A DNA stretch of 35,852 nucleotides from positions 1 through 35,852 of the forward strand of contig DATFUZ010000100.1 in the NCBI GenBank assembly GCA_035260545.1. The letters run 5' to 3'. The notes below the pieces were generated by a model. That model was not told the DNA's origin. It was given only the letters and a program-made list of their open reading frames with translations, and did not search any database. Origin of the DNA: DATDDB01 sp035260545 (GTDB taxonomy: Bacteria > Pseudomonadota > Gammaproteobacteria > Burkholderiales > Gallionellaceae). Position 1 is the first letter of the stretch. Each line of letters opens with the position of its first letter. Of the stretch, positions 1 through 9,776 are shown piece by piece. The position numbers were made by a program, and so were the translations under genes.

Positions 1-2044
<2,044 letters not shown>

Positions 2045-2064
2045 GCTGATGCCGACCGCCTTTA

Positions 2065-2085
2065 TGTGAGCAAAGTGTGAGCAAA
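2065..2085. repeat. Tandem 10-bp direct repeat upstream of uvrA
   Basis: TGTGAGCAAA occurs at 2065-2074 and again at 2076-2085, separated by one G, giving an 11-bp period (one helical turn). It lies 21-41 bp upstream of the uvrA start codon, in its leader or core promoter. Two copies on one DNA face could be an operator for a dimeric or tandem-binding regulator. No regulator is identified. Confidence 0.6.
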
Positions 2086-2110
2086 CGACCCGCCAATATA
2101 CGCCATTTTG

Positions 2111-2128
2111 CCGACTTTCCCAAGTCGG
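2111..2128. promoter_or_regulatory. Perfect 7-bp inverted repeat between uvrA and DUF389 gene
   Basis: CCGACTT (2111-2117) and AAGTCGG (2122-2128) form a perfect stem with the loop TCCC. There is no T-run on either strand, so a terminator is unlikely. It sits between two divergent starts and could be an operator or a leader hairpin. Confidence 0.4.
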
Positions 2129-2210
2129 GGGATTACCGGGAAATCACCGTCCGGCGCGGGCTGTGATAGCATCGGCCTTCAAAGGGCACAGAAACGGGAG
2201 TGGGCGACAG

Positions 2211-3596
2211 ATGGGGATCAAGCAATCCGGCAAGAAGCTGCTGGCGGACATTCGCCGGGCGCTGCGCTACCGGTTCAACCTCAGGGACGACCAGGCCGAC
2301 CCGGCCGAAATCGACCGCATCATCCGCGACAACGTGGTGTTTAAAGGCACCAACCTGTGGGTGCTGATTCTGGCCATCCTGGTTGCGTCCATCGGCCTGA
2401 ATGTCAATTCCACCGCCGTCATCATCGGCGCCATGCTTATCTCGCCGCTGATGGGCCCCATCATGGGCGTGGGCTACGGCGCGGGCATCAACGATTTCGA
2501 GCTGATCCGGCGCGGGCTGATCAATCTCGGCATCGCCGCCCTCCTCAGTATCATCACCTCTACGGTTTACTTCCTGCTCAGTCCGCTGTCGGAGGCGCAG
2601 TCCGAACTGTTCGCACGCACCACGCCGACGATCTGGGACGTGCTTATTGCGCTGTTCGGCGGCATGGCCGGCATGATCGCCGCCACGCGCAAGGAAAGGA
2701 CCAACGTCGTGCCCGGCGTGGCGATTGCCACTGCCCTTATGCCGCCGCTATGCACTGCGGGCTACGGCATTGCACGCGGGTCCGCACATTACTTCTTCGG
2801 CGCGTTCTATCTTTTTTCCATCAACAGCGTCTTCATCGCCTTCGCCACCTTGCTGATGGTTTCCTACGTGCATCTGCCGCACAAGCAGTTCGTCAGCGCG
2901 GACGTGGAAAGAAAAGTGCGCCGCACCATCTTCGCCGTCGTCACCGTCACGCTGCTGCCCAGCGTCTACCTGGCCTACGGCCTGGTGACGTCGGAAACGT
3001 TCCGGGCCCGCGCCATCGAATTCGTGCGCAAGGAATACGTGTTCAACAACACCTTCGTCGCCAAGGAAGACATCTCGCCCGCCACCCGCACCATAGAAGT
3101 CTCCCTGATCGGCGACCGCCTGCCGGAGGACAGGCTCGCCGCCCTGGCGCACAAACTGCCGGAATACGGACTGGCCAAGGCCAAGCTCGTCAATCACCAG
3201 AGCGGCGTCAAGGAGCTGGACGTCGGTGCGCTGAAGACCGGCATCCTCAAGGAAATACTGGGCACCACCCAGCAGACCAGCGAAGAGAAGGACAAGCGCA
3301 TCATTGAGCTGGAGACCAAGCTCGCCGCGGCCAATGCCGGCAGCGCCCAGCAGCAGGAAGCGGCCAGGGAACTGCGCGCCCAATATCCCTCCATCACCCG
3401 CGTCGCGCTTGCCGTCGCACCGGTCTGGGACGCGGACAACACCACGAAATCGCAGATCGCCCTGGTCCAGGTCACGGCAGGCAAGGCCCTCAGCGCCCAA
3501 GACCAGAAACGCATCAGGTCCTGGCTCAAGGTCAAGATGAATGTCGCCGAAGTCAGGCTGGATGTGGTGCGCCAACCGCCGCCGCGCAAGCGTTGA
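2211..3596 (+). CDS. DUF389 family multi-pass membrane protein
   Basis: A 461-residue protein of the DUF389 (TIGR00341) family of inner-membrane proteins, whose function is not known. After a cytosolic N-terminal stretch it has the family's conserved hydrophobic core, including VNSTAVIIGAMLISPLMGP, PGVAIATALMPPLC and several further membrane spans. A soluble C-terminal half follows, with a probable coiled coil at about residues 354-390, which is an addition to the usual core. I chose the ATG at 2211 because a GGAG-containing sequence lies just upstream and the protein aligns with the family from there. An in-frame GTG at 2163 would add 16 residues. It is transcribed away from uvrA. Confidence 0.85.
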   Translation: MGIKQSGKKLLADIRRALRYRFNLRDDQADPAEIDRIIRDNVVFKGTNLWVLILAILVASIGLNVNSTAVIIGAMLISPLMGPIMGVGYGAGINDFELIRRGLINLGIAALLSIITSTVYFLLSPLSEAQSELFARTTPTIWDVLIALFGGMAGMIAATRKERTNVVPGVAIATALMPPLCTAGYGIARGSAHYFFGAFYLFSINSVFIAFATLLMVSYVHLPHKQFVSADVERKVRRTIFAVVTVTLLPSVYLAYGLVTSETFRARAIEFVRKEYVFNNTFVAKEDISPATRTIEVSLIGDRLPEDRLAALAHKLPEYGLAKAKLVNHQSGVKELDVGALKTGILKEILGTTQQTSEEKDKRIIELETKLAAANAGSAQQQEAARELRAQYPSITRVALAVAPVWDADNTTKSQIALVQVTAGKALSAQDQKRIRSWLKVKMNVAEVRLDVVRQPPPRKR

Positions 3597-3609
3597 GACA
3601 TGGCTGCAA

Positions 3610-3637
3610 TGTAGGAGCGCCGCATTCCGGCGGAGAC
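3610..3637. repeat. REP-like palindromic element (single copy)
   Basis: The segment starts TGTAGGAGCG and contains CGCCG-CATTC-CGGCG (3618-3632). This layout resembles the GTAGGAGCGGC...GCCG REP elements known from Pseudomonas and Xanthomonas relatives, which are linked to RAYT transposases. It lies between the DUF389 gene and the next start. I found no second copy in the window. Confidence 0.4.
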
Positions 3638-3651
3638 GTTAGAGACTAAAC

Positions 3652-4017
3652 ATGAAAACCGCACCTGCATTCCTGCTCTGGCTCGTCATGGCCGCTCCCG
3701 CCCTTGCCGCAGATGGGTCTGCGCCGCATGGCGGCGAACCGGCTCCCCATCCACCCGCCGCCAGCCAGCCCGCCACCGAGATCGTCGGCTTCGTGAGCCC
3801 CATGCAGGGCGCCGGCATCTGCATGGACGGCGCCACTCATCTCGTGCACTCGGCCGATGGCGATTTCCGTCTCAAGGCCGCCAATCCCCAAGCCGCGAAA
3901 GACCTCGCCCGGGTTGCGAGCGGAGAGGAGCGCGCGATTCTCAGCGGCCATCGCGTCTACGGCCCGGAGTGTGTATATTTCTCAGTGGAGCGCGTCATCC
4001 GCATGGTGCACGATTGA
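3652..4017 (+). CDS. Small exported hypothetical protein
   Basis: A 121-residue protein with a clear Sec signal peptide (MKTAPAFLLWLVMAAPALA, probable cleavage before ADGS) and then a Pro/Ala/His-rich linker to about residue 45. The mature domain has two cysteines (in GICMDG and PECVYF) that could form a disulfide in the periplasm. I do not recognise a family. It ends 30 bp before the DUF1963 gene and may be co-transcribed with it. The ATG at 3652 gives the signal peptide directly at the N-terminus, which supports this start. Confidence 0.75.
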   Translation: MKTAPAFLLWLVMAAPALAADGSAPHGGEPAPHPPAASQPATEIVGFVSPMQGAGICMDGATHLVHSADGDFRLKAANPQAAKDLARVASGEERAILSGHRVYGPECVYFSVERVIRMVHD

Positions 4018-4047
4018 GCGCGCGGCCGCGAACGACAAGGCAGAGAC

Positions 4048-4785
4048 ATGCGCTACTTCACGCCCCAGCTTCAGTTGGCCAGCGAATTGCCGCCGCAAGC
4101 TGCGCCGGCCGATAAATTCGGCGGGCTGCCATGGGGCTTGGCCGCAGGTGACTGGCCTGTGTGCCGTCAATGCGGCGCGCCGCTCACCCCCATCGCCCAG
4201 TTCGTTCACGATGTCGCGCGGCTCGACCTCGGCCGCCCGGGACGCATGCTCAGCATTTTTCAGTGCAGCCATCACTGGGATGTTGGCTGTGAGGCCGGGC
4301 TACACGGAAGCGGCGCCAATGCCTGCTTCGTTACGGAGCCGGAGGATCTTCTGCCCCGCCTTGCGGCCGTGCCCCGGGACCCGCCCCGGTTGGAGCGCGA
4401 AGCGCGCGTGACCGCCTGGATCGCGCATGAGGATGGCATCAGGCGGGAGGACGCCCAGCGCTTCCTCTCTTCCGAGGGGCTGGCTCAAGTTTCCGAATAC
4501 GCATGTGAACACATCAGCCCCGAGACGCGGCTGGGCGGCGCGCCTTACTGGGTGCGCGGGCCGGACGAGGAACTGGCCGACGGCTGGCGCTTCGTCGGCC
4601 AGATCATGGACTATTACGAATTCCGGCGGCCGCCTGCACTCGAGCCCGGCGAATTCTGGACCGAAGACCGCGAGGCAGAGGAGGTGTACGTCTGCGACGG
4701 GCCGAACTTCGAAAGTGGCATCGGGTATCTTTTCCTGCGCGAAACCGGCGGCACGCCGGAAGGCTGGTTTTCCTGGCAGAGTTGA
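4048..4785 (+). CDS. DUF1963 (YwqG-like) protein
   Basis: A 245-residue cytosolic protein matching DUF1963/YwqG in general pattern: an N-terminal KFGGLPWGL segment, a CRQCGAPLTPIAQ motif near residue 43 with paired cysteines, then FQCSHHW. The C-terminal half contains an acidic region around DYYEF and ends in a GYLFL...GWFSWQS segment. The family has no assigned biochemical function, and the cysteines hint at metal binding. It follows the exported protein by 30 bp on the same strand. The start at 4048 lies just after an AAGGCAGAGAC stretch that is only a weak ribosome binding site. Confidence 0.7.
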   Translation: MRYFTPQLQLASELPPQAAPADKFGGLPWGLAAGDWPVCRQCGAPLTPIAQFVHDVARLDLGRPGRMLSIFQCSHHWDVGCEAGLHGSGANACFVTEPEDLLPRLAAVPRDPPRLEREARVTAWIAHEDGIRREDAQRFLSSEGLAQVSEYACEHISPETRLGGAPYWVRGPDEELADGWRFVGQIMDYYEFRRPPALEPGEFWTEDREAEEVYVCDGPNFESGIGYLFLRETGGTPEGWFSWQS

Positions 4786-4922
4786 CGCTGGCCACGCCGG
4801 CGAACTGATTGCCCAGACACCGCGTTCCCGCATAGAATTCCCGGTTCACGCACCGGGTGTTGCGCATCAACTTCCCAGCATATGCAACTTGAATACATAA
4901 TCCAGATCCAGCCAGGCAAACC

Positions 4923-5351
4923 ATGACACCGAAACTCATCAAGACCGCACTGCTGCTCAGCATCCTCGCCGCGCTCGCCGGCTGCGACGAACACGTGGAC
5001 TACAAGGATGACGGCCTTAACTTCGACGTGGACAAGGACCTGCAGTCCGCCCTGCAGCAAAAGCGCATGCCGCTGCTCGCCGTGCGACTCGGCTGCAACG
5101 CCTGCCACGCCATAGACCGCAAGCTGGTAGGCCCCGCCTGGGAGGACGTCGGCAAGCGCTATGCCAACGCCACGACCTACGAATACAAGGGCAAGACCTA
5201 TCCCGTTATCGAAGGCCTGGTGCAGAAAGTCTCCCATGGCGGCACCGGTAACTGGGGCGTGGAGAGCATGCCCGCGCTCGATCCGAGCGGCGGCAAGCAT
5301 GACCAGATCGCAAAACTGGTGGGCTTTATCCTCAAACTGGGCAAGCAATAG
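4923..5351 (+). CDS. Lipoprotein c-type cytochrome, class I
   Basis: A 142-residue c-type cytochrome. The N-terminus has a lipoprotein signal with lipobox LAGC (Cys21), so the mature protein is probably lipid-anchored and faces the periplasm. A ~35-residue acidic linker precedes the single heme-binding motif C58-N-A-C61-H62. Met116, in ESMPALDP, is the probable distal heme ligand. The layout (CxxCH, LVGPAWEDVGKRY, GNWG, MP) is that of the cytochrome c551/c552 group, which carry electrons in respiratory chains. The long linker after the lipid anchor is unlike the free soluble forms. Flanking genes do not reveal its partner. Confidence 0.9.
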   Translation: MTPKLIKTALLLSILAALAGCDEHVDYKDDGLNFDVDKDLQSALQQKRMPLLAVRLGCNACHAIDRKLVGPAWEDVGKRYANATTYEYKGKTYPVIEGLVQKVSHGGTGNWGVESMPALDPSGGKHDQIAKLVGFILKLGKQ

Positions 5352-5493
5352 CCGCGTGCGCGCATGCCTTGCGCCCCCAAACGGAGCGGCGTAGGATGCA
5401 GCCATCCGGGCGCCGCGCCATGGCGGGCAAGCGAACGCATTCGGGAGCGAACAGGCCGGGAATGAACCAGCCAGCAATGAACAGGAGAGACAG

Positions 5494-5973
5494 GTGATAG
5501 CCGCACAGTACTCGGAGTTGGTCGACGCTGCTCAACAGGCGAATGCGCTGGACGCCTATGCAACAGACCTGATGCACGCCCTTTCGATCTATGCACTGCC
5601 TGCGCCGCTGGCCCATACCGGCCTCAGGTTTTCTTATTCGGCGCCGGAGCAGCAGCTTGCCGTGCGTGCGCACGGCAAGCTGCTGCATTCGCGCTATGAG
5701 CACGTCTGGCTCACCGACAAGACCTCCAGGCCCAGGCTGGGCGGCCGCCTCCAGTTCCATCTGGAGGCGCGCCAAGGCGACAACTCGCAGGTGATCTATG
5801 AAATCCTGTTCGATGCCCTGGGCAATGCGCGGATAGACCACAGCCATTTTTTCGGCAATAGCATCCGCAAGGAAGACCCCGAGTTGCGCGAAGCGTTGCG
5901 GCGAATTTCGCTCGCCATCATCAACGCCATCCATGACAGCATGGACCGGGTGGACGGCACGGTAGACGCCTAG
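5494..5973 (+). CDS. Hypothetical protein containing a gene-internal palindrome
   Basis: A 159-residue cytosolic protein that I do not recognise. It starts with GTG, well placed after AGGAGAG (about 7 bp spacing), and no better ATG is available. The sequence is mixed alpha/beta, with an amphipathic C-terminal helix (about residues 127-152). There is no signal peptide or membrane segment. The gene carries a 38-bp near-perfect palindrome at 5649-5686, encoding roughly residues 52-64. The reading frame is intact and its base composition matches its neighbours, so it is probably real. Confidence 0.65.
   Translation: MIAAQYSELVDAAQQANALDAYATDLMHALSIYALPAPLAHTGLRFSYSAPEQQLAVRAHGKLLHSRYEHVWLTDKTSRPRLGGRLQFHLEARQGDNSQVIYEILFDALGNARIDHSHFFGNSIRKEDPELREALRRISLAIINAIHDSMDRVDGTVDA
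5649..5686. repeat. 38-bp near-perfect palindrome inside a coding region
   Basis: Two perfectly complementary 18-bp arms, GCAGCAGCTTGCCGTGCG and its reverse complement, are separated by only TG. In the mRNA this would form a very stable hairpin about 155 bases into the 5494-5973 gene. The frame is open through it. It may reduce translation, act as a processing site, or be a product of an inverted-duplication event. Confidence 0.9.
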
Positions 5974-6131
5974 CCGGCCGCCGGTTCGCCCGGCCCCTTG
6001 CACCGGGCAAGGCTGCCGCGTAAGATTAATTCGGCAGAAATAATTGCGTATGTGAAACGCATAGGGTGCGGCGGCGCATCATCCACCCCGCCCTGTCCGG
6101 CATCCGCCGCGCAAACCACAGGAGAGCGATC

Positions 6132-6761
6132 ATGTTGGCCGCTTACGGTGTACTCATCGGCGACTTCGTCAGTTCCGGCGAACACCAAGGGCAGTGGCTG
6201 CACGCCATACTCAACCTCAACGTCAACGGCGTGCCCTACGAGTGCGCGGTGGACGTGAACGAACCCACCCTCGGCTTTCAATACCGCATCTTCGACAAGA
6301 TGAATGCCAGCCTGTTCCAGATCATCTCCAGCCTGCCGGACGGCTACCATCCGCTGGACCGCAGCGCGCATTCCGGCGCCATGGACTACGCACGCAATCC
6401 CATTCTCACCACCAAGCTCGGCTGCCTTGCCCTCCTCATCACCGTGCTCAACGGAATTTTCAAAACCAAGGATCAGGAGTGGATCGCTGTCACCGGCACC
6501 GAGGCTGGCGACGCCCTCATCAACATGGTGCAGGGCTCGAAAAAGGTCTACGTCTTCGGCGCGCCCTATGCCGACGGAAACGGCATGCACGACGTACACT
6601 GCAACCAGGGCGACCCGCTGGACAGCCAGTGGGCAAAGGATAACGGCATCTGGCAGGACGGTTGCGTCTTCGTCCAGAAGCAGGACGGCACCTACTCCGC
6701 CTACCTTGGCATGTTCCTCAACCAGACCCTGCACACCGACGACAACGGCAACCCCGCATGA
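6132..6761 (+). CDS. DUF2278 (YukJ-like) family protein
   Basis: A 209-residue protein beginning MLAAYGVLIGDFVSSGEHQG, the pattern of the DUF2278/YukJ family, in which an N-terminal YGVLxG strand is followed by a substrate-like core. Later motifs include HDVHCNQGDP near residue 157 and an FVQKQDG strand near residue 182, in a region rich in small polar and acidic residues. Function is unknown. The ATG at 6132 follows GGAGAG at the right distance; an upstream in-frame ATG at 6066 has no such site and encodes an unlike Arg-rich lead. It is convergent with the AraC gene that follows. Confidence 0.75.
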   Translation: MLAAYGVLIGDFVSSGEHQGQWLHAILNLNVNGVPYECAVDVNEPTLGFQYRIFDKMNASLFQIISSLPDGYHPLDRSAHSGAMDYARNPILTTKLGCLALLITVLNGIFKTKDQEWIAVTGTEAGDALINMVQGSKKVYVFGAPYADGNGMHDVHCNQGDPLDSQWAKDNGIWQDGCVFVQKQDGTYSAYLGMFLNQTLHTDDNGNPA

Positions 6762-6797
6762 AGCCGGCCCGGCTGCGCAGGAGGGAGGGCAGGGCAA

Positions 6798-7727
6798 TCA
6801 GCGCGCGGTAGCCCGCGCCTGCGCCTGCAGGCGCCACGCCGCCGGCGGGGCGCCCAACTCGCGCTTGAACGCCTTGTTGAATGCAGACTCCGACTCGTAG
6901 CCCACCTTGGCGGCGACTTGAGCGATGCTCATGGAAGTATGCAGCAGCATGTCCTGCGCTTGCGTCAACCTATGCCGCGTCAGGTAACCGATGGGCGAGA
7001 GTCCCAGCTTGTCCTTGAAGCGCGCGGCGAACACCGCACGCGACAAGCCCGCATGACCCGCTAGCGCTTCCACCGTCCAGGGAAAATCGGTGCGGGTGTG
7101 GATCATGCGTATTGCCGCCCCCAGCTTTTCGTCGGAGAGCGCGCCCAGCCATCCCGTTTCCCGCGCGCTCCCGTTGAGCAGGCAGGCACGCAGCGTCTGG
7201 ATGAAGAATATATCCGCCAGGCGGTCCAGCATCGCAAGCGAACCGGGCGACGGCTGCACCACCTCGTTCTCCAGCAAGCGCATGGTCGATTCCAGCGCCG
7301 ACAATTCCTGCTCGCTCACCCTGAAATGCACCAGTTGCGGCAGCAGATCGAGCACCAGCGGATAGCCTTCATCGGCGAAAATGAAGCAGCCGCCGATCAC
7401 CGTCGTCCGCGCCCCATCGCCTCCCCACCGCAGCGTGCGTCCCTCGATATGGTTCATCGCATCCTCGAAGGCATCGGCGCTGCCATCCGGGGAATCGCGC
7501 AGACGGTAGGCGTCGCCCCGGGGCAGCAGATAGCAGGATCCGCGCTCCAGCCGCACCGGCGGCGCGCCATCCTTGAGGTCCACATGGCAGCAGCCCTCGG
7601 TGACGATGCCGAACTTGGTATGGAGATACGCAAACAGGTTCAGACCCCATGGTGCGTAGCCTTCCACGCGGGTATACACCGCCTGGCGCACGCTGAATCG
7701 CGGCAGCAGACCATCCAACGCATCCAT
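6798..7727 (-). CDS. AraC-family transcriptional regulator (cupin plus HTH)
   Basis: A 309-residue regulator. The N-terminal ~200 residues form a cupin-type ligand-binding domain (GYAPWGLNLF..., VRLERGSCYLLPRGDAYRL). The C-terminal ~100 residues are a two-helix-turn-helix AraC DNA-binding domain: ALAGHAGLSRAVFAARFKD for the first HTH and IAQVAAKVGYESESAFNKAF for the second, ending APPAAWR. I prefer the ATG at 7727 to a GTG at 7742. It is divergent from the SDR gene at 7839 with a 111-bp intergenic region, the classic layout for a regulator controlling its neighbour. The ligand is unknown. Confidence 0.9.
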   Translation of the reverse strand: MDALDGLLPRFSVRQAVYTRVEGYAPWGLNLFAYLHTKFGIVTEGCCHVDLKDGAPPVRLERGSCYLLPRGDAYRLRDSPDGSADAFEDAMNHIEGRTLRWGGDGARTTVIGGCFIFADEGYPLVLDLLPQLVHFRVSEQELSALESTMRLLENEVVQPSPGSLAMLDRLADIFFIQTLRACLLNGSARETGWLGALSDEKLGAAIRMIHTRTDFPWTVEALAGHAGLSRAVFAARFKDKLGLSPIGYLTRHRLTQAQDMLLHTSMSIAQVAAKVGYESESAFNKAFKRELGAPPAAWRLQAQARATAR

Positions 7728-7838
7728 ACCAGCCTTTCGCACAAAAGTTCAAGACGCACGGACATGGCGATGCACTTTCGCCATTCCTATACTCCCCGCT
7801 CGCCCTCACAGGCAAACCACAATGAAGGAGAATTTACC

Positions 7839-8609
7839 ATGGAACTTGGATTGAAAGGCAAGCGGGTACTGATAAGCGGCGGCACGCGCGGCATAGGACG
7901 CGCCATTGCCGATACTCTGGCGAAGGAGGGCGCGAGCATCGCCCTCTGTGCGCGCAATGCGCAGCAGGTGGAAGAGACGCTGGCGCAGTTTCGCGCCCGG
8001 GGTGCGACCGCCCTGGGCGAAGCGCTGGACATCGCGGACCGCGATGCGCTCAAGGCATGGATAGCCCGTGCGGCGGACGAACTGGGCGGCATAGACATTG
8101 TCGTCGCCAATCCCAGCGCATTCGGCATCGGCGCCACCGAGGCCGATTGGCAGGGCGGCTATGCGGTGGATCTGATGGGCAGCGTGCATACGCTTGAAGC
8201 AGCCATGCCTCACCTCGAGAAGGCTGCCGCGACATCCGGCGATGCCGCCGCGCTGATCGTCACCTCGGCCCTCGTGGCGGAAGCGGATGCCGAAAGCGCC
8301 TATGGCGCCTACAAGGCCGCGCTCGTTCACTATGCAAAGGGCGCCTCGCGCCGCCTTGCGCCGAAGAAGGTGCGAGTCAACGCCATCTCTCCGGGCACCA
8401 TCTATTTCGAGGATGGATTCTGGGGCAATGCCAGGCGGCACATGCCTGCGGTCTACGACACCTTCCTTAAGCGCAACCCTATGGGTCGCATGGGTACCGG
8501 TGCGGAGGTTGCCGGCATGGCCGCCTTCCTGTGCTCGCCCGCCGCCTCTTTCATCACCGGCGCCAACATCATGGTGGATGGCGGCTTCACCAGCCGCGTA
8601 AATTACTGA
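7839..8609 (+). CDS. SDR family NAD(P)-dependent oxidoreductase
   Basis: A 256-residue classical short-chain dehydrogenase/reductase. The cofactor motif GGTRGIG is at residues 14-20. The active-site set is present: S143 and Y155-G-A-Y-K159. The usual NNAG motif after strand 4 reads NPSA here, a clear deviation. The C-terminal GANIMVDGGF strand is typical. An Arg at position 17 suggests NADP preference, but this is inference. The start ATG is supported by AAGGAG 8 bp upstream. It is divergent from the AraC regulator and probably under its control. The substrate cannot be deduced. Confidence 0.9.
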   Translation: MELGLKGKRVLISGGTRGIGRAIADTLAKEGASIALCARNAQQVEETLAQFRARGATALGEALDIADRDALKAWIARAADELGGIDIVVANPSAFGIGATEADWQGGYAVDLMGSVHTLEAAMPHLEKAAATSGDAAALIVTSALVAEADAESAYGAYKAALVHYAKGASRRLAPKKVRVNAISPGTIYFEDGFWGNARRHMPAVYDTFLKRNPMGRMGTGAEVAGMAAFLCSPAASFITGANIMVDGGFTSRVNY

Positions 8610-8746
8610 GCCGGTAGCCATACCGGGCACGCGCAGCCAGGCTGCCGTGCCTTCCTTCCCGGCTTGAAGATTCACTTCTCGCCGCCATATACAGCTTTAT
8701 ATCACCGCGCATGCAATATTTTCGCGCGCCCAACGTCTTAATAGGC

Positions 8747-9337
8747 ATGGAAACCGCATTGACTCAAAGCACGGGCCTGGCTAACGCCGACATGGCCGAC
8801 GAGGAAGAGCGCATCGCCGAAACCGTCCGGCGCGAGCGCGGGCGCCTGAAAAATTTTATCCGCCAGCGCGTGCCCGACCCCGCGGAGGCCGAAGACATAC
8901 TGCAGGACGTCTTCTACGAATTTGTCGAAGCCTATCGCCTGCCCGAGTCCATCGAACAAGCGGGCGCGTGGCTCTACCGTGTCGCGCGCAACCGGATTAT
9001 CGACCGCTTCCGCAAGAAAAAGGAAACGCCGCTGGCGGACCTTCCCGGCGGTCACGACGAGCAGCACTGGCTGGAAGAAATCCTGCCATCGGCCGAAGAT
9101 GGCCCCGACGCCGCCCTGAGCCGCGCCCGCCTCATCGAAGCCCTCGAGGCGGCGCTGGGCGAACTCCCCACGCAGCAGCGCGAGGTCTTCATCGCCCATG
9201 AAATCGAGGGCAAAAGTTTCCAGCAAATGGCTGAGGAAAGCGGCGCTCCAGCCGGAACCTTGCTGGCCCGCAAACGCCAGGCCGTACGCCGCCTCAAGGC
9301 CCGGCTGCAAACCCACTACAACGAACTGCAAGACTGA
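8747..9337 (+). CDS. RNA polymerase ECF-type sigma-70 factor
   Basis: A compact sigma factor of about 196 residues with regions 2 and 4 only. Region 2 contains DPAEAEDILQDVFYEFVEAY followed by WLYRVARNRIIDRFRKKK (core binding and -10 recognition). Region 4 is ELPTQQREVFIAHEIEGKSF then QQMAEESGAPAGTLLARKRQ, a helix-turn-helix for the -35 box. The start is uncertain: ATG 8747 gives METALTQST, while an in-frame ATG at 8711 would add 12 residues. There is no anti-sigma gene next to it. Instead, 12 bp downstream lies a small His/Cys-rich membrane protein, so the pair is probably one transcript ending at the terminator near 9800. Confidence 0.9.
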   Translation: METALTQSTGLANADMADEEERIAETVRRERGRLKNFIRQRVPDPAEAEDILQDVFYEFVEAYRLPESIEQAGAWLYRVARNRIIDRFRKKKETPLADLPGGHDEQHWLEEILPSAEDGPDAALSRARLIEALEAALGELPTQQREVFIAHEIEGKSFQQMAEESGAPAGTLLARKRQAVRRLKARLQTHYNELQD

Positions 9338-9349
9338 AGGAGAACCACC

Positions 9350-9709
9350 ATGCACGGCAACTGCAAACACCACCGCTGCCCCGGCAGATTCTGGAAGATC
9401 GGCATCCTCGTCGTCGCCGGCATCCTCGTCGTCGGCTACATCGTCATGCTCCTGTGGAACTGGCTCATGCCCGCCCTCTTCAGCGGCGCCCACGGGATCG
9501 GCTACCTCCAGGCGCTCGGCCTGCTCGTCTTGAGCCGCATCCTCTTCGGCGGCCTGCGTCACCACGGCTGCCACGGCCGTTGGCGCCACCACCACCGCTG
9601 CCACGGCCTCAGCGAAGAAGAACGCGCAAAGCTCAAGGCGGCCGGCTGCTGCGGCGGCAAGGGCGCCGAATCATCCGGGCCCGCGGCCGAGCAACAAAAG
9701 GACGACTAG
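9350..9709 (+). CDS. Small His/Cys-rich membrane protein paired with sigma factor
   Basis: A 119-residue protein. It has a His/Cys-rich start (MHGNCKHHRC), one strong transmembrane segment (about residues 15-37), and a second hydrophobic stretch (YLQALGLLVLSRILFGG, about residues 51-67). A cluster HHGCHGRWRHHHRCHG follows, then an SEEERAKLK helix and a Cys-Cys tail. I count 11 His and 6 Cys, which suggests metal binding. AAGGAG precedes the ATG by about 8 bp. Similar short membrane proteins (a WN.LMP.LF core with a GLLVLSRILFGG helix) are, from memory, often encoded next to ECF sigma genes. A role as anti-sigma or metal sensor is inference. Confidence 0.75.
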   Translation: MHGNCKHHRCPGRFWKIGILVVAGILVVGYIVMLLWNWLMPALFSGAHGIGYLQALGLLVLSRILFGGLRHHGCHGRWRHHHRCHGLSEEERAKLKAAGCCGGKGAESSGPAAEQQKDD

Positions 9710-9729
9710 GCGCGCTGTTACTAACCCTC

Positions 9730-9765
9730 GGCCATTCCCTTTTCCTCCCCTTTAGGGGAATGGCC
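9730..9765. terminator. Hairpin downstream of the sigma operon (possible first terminator stem)
   Basis: GGCCATTCCC (9730-9739) is perfectly complementary to GGGAATGGCC (9756-9765). Inside the loop a competing CCCC-TTTA-GGGG stem (9747-9758) overlaps the right arm, so two alternative folds are possible. There is no following T-run, so this alone is not a canonical terminator. Confidence 0.5.
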
Positions 9766-9776
9766 AGCCTCCGTTG

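Noticed and set aside
2045..2210. LexA SOS box for uvrA
   Set aside because: No CTGT-N8-ACAG or close variant seen between uvrA and the DUF389 gene.
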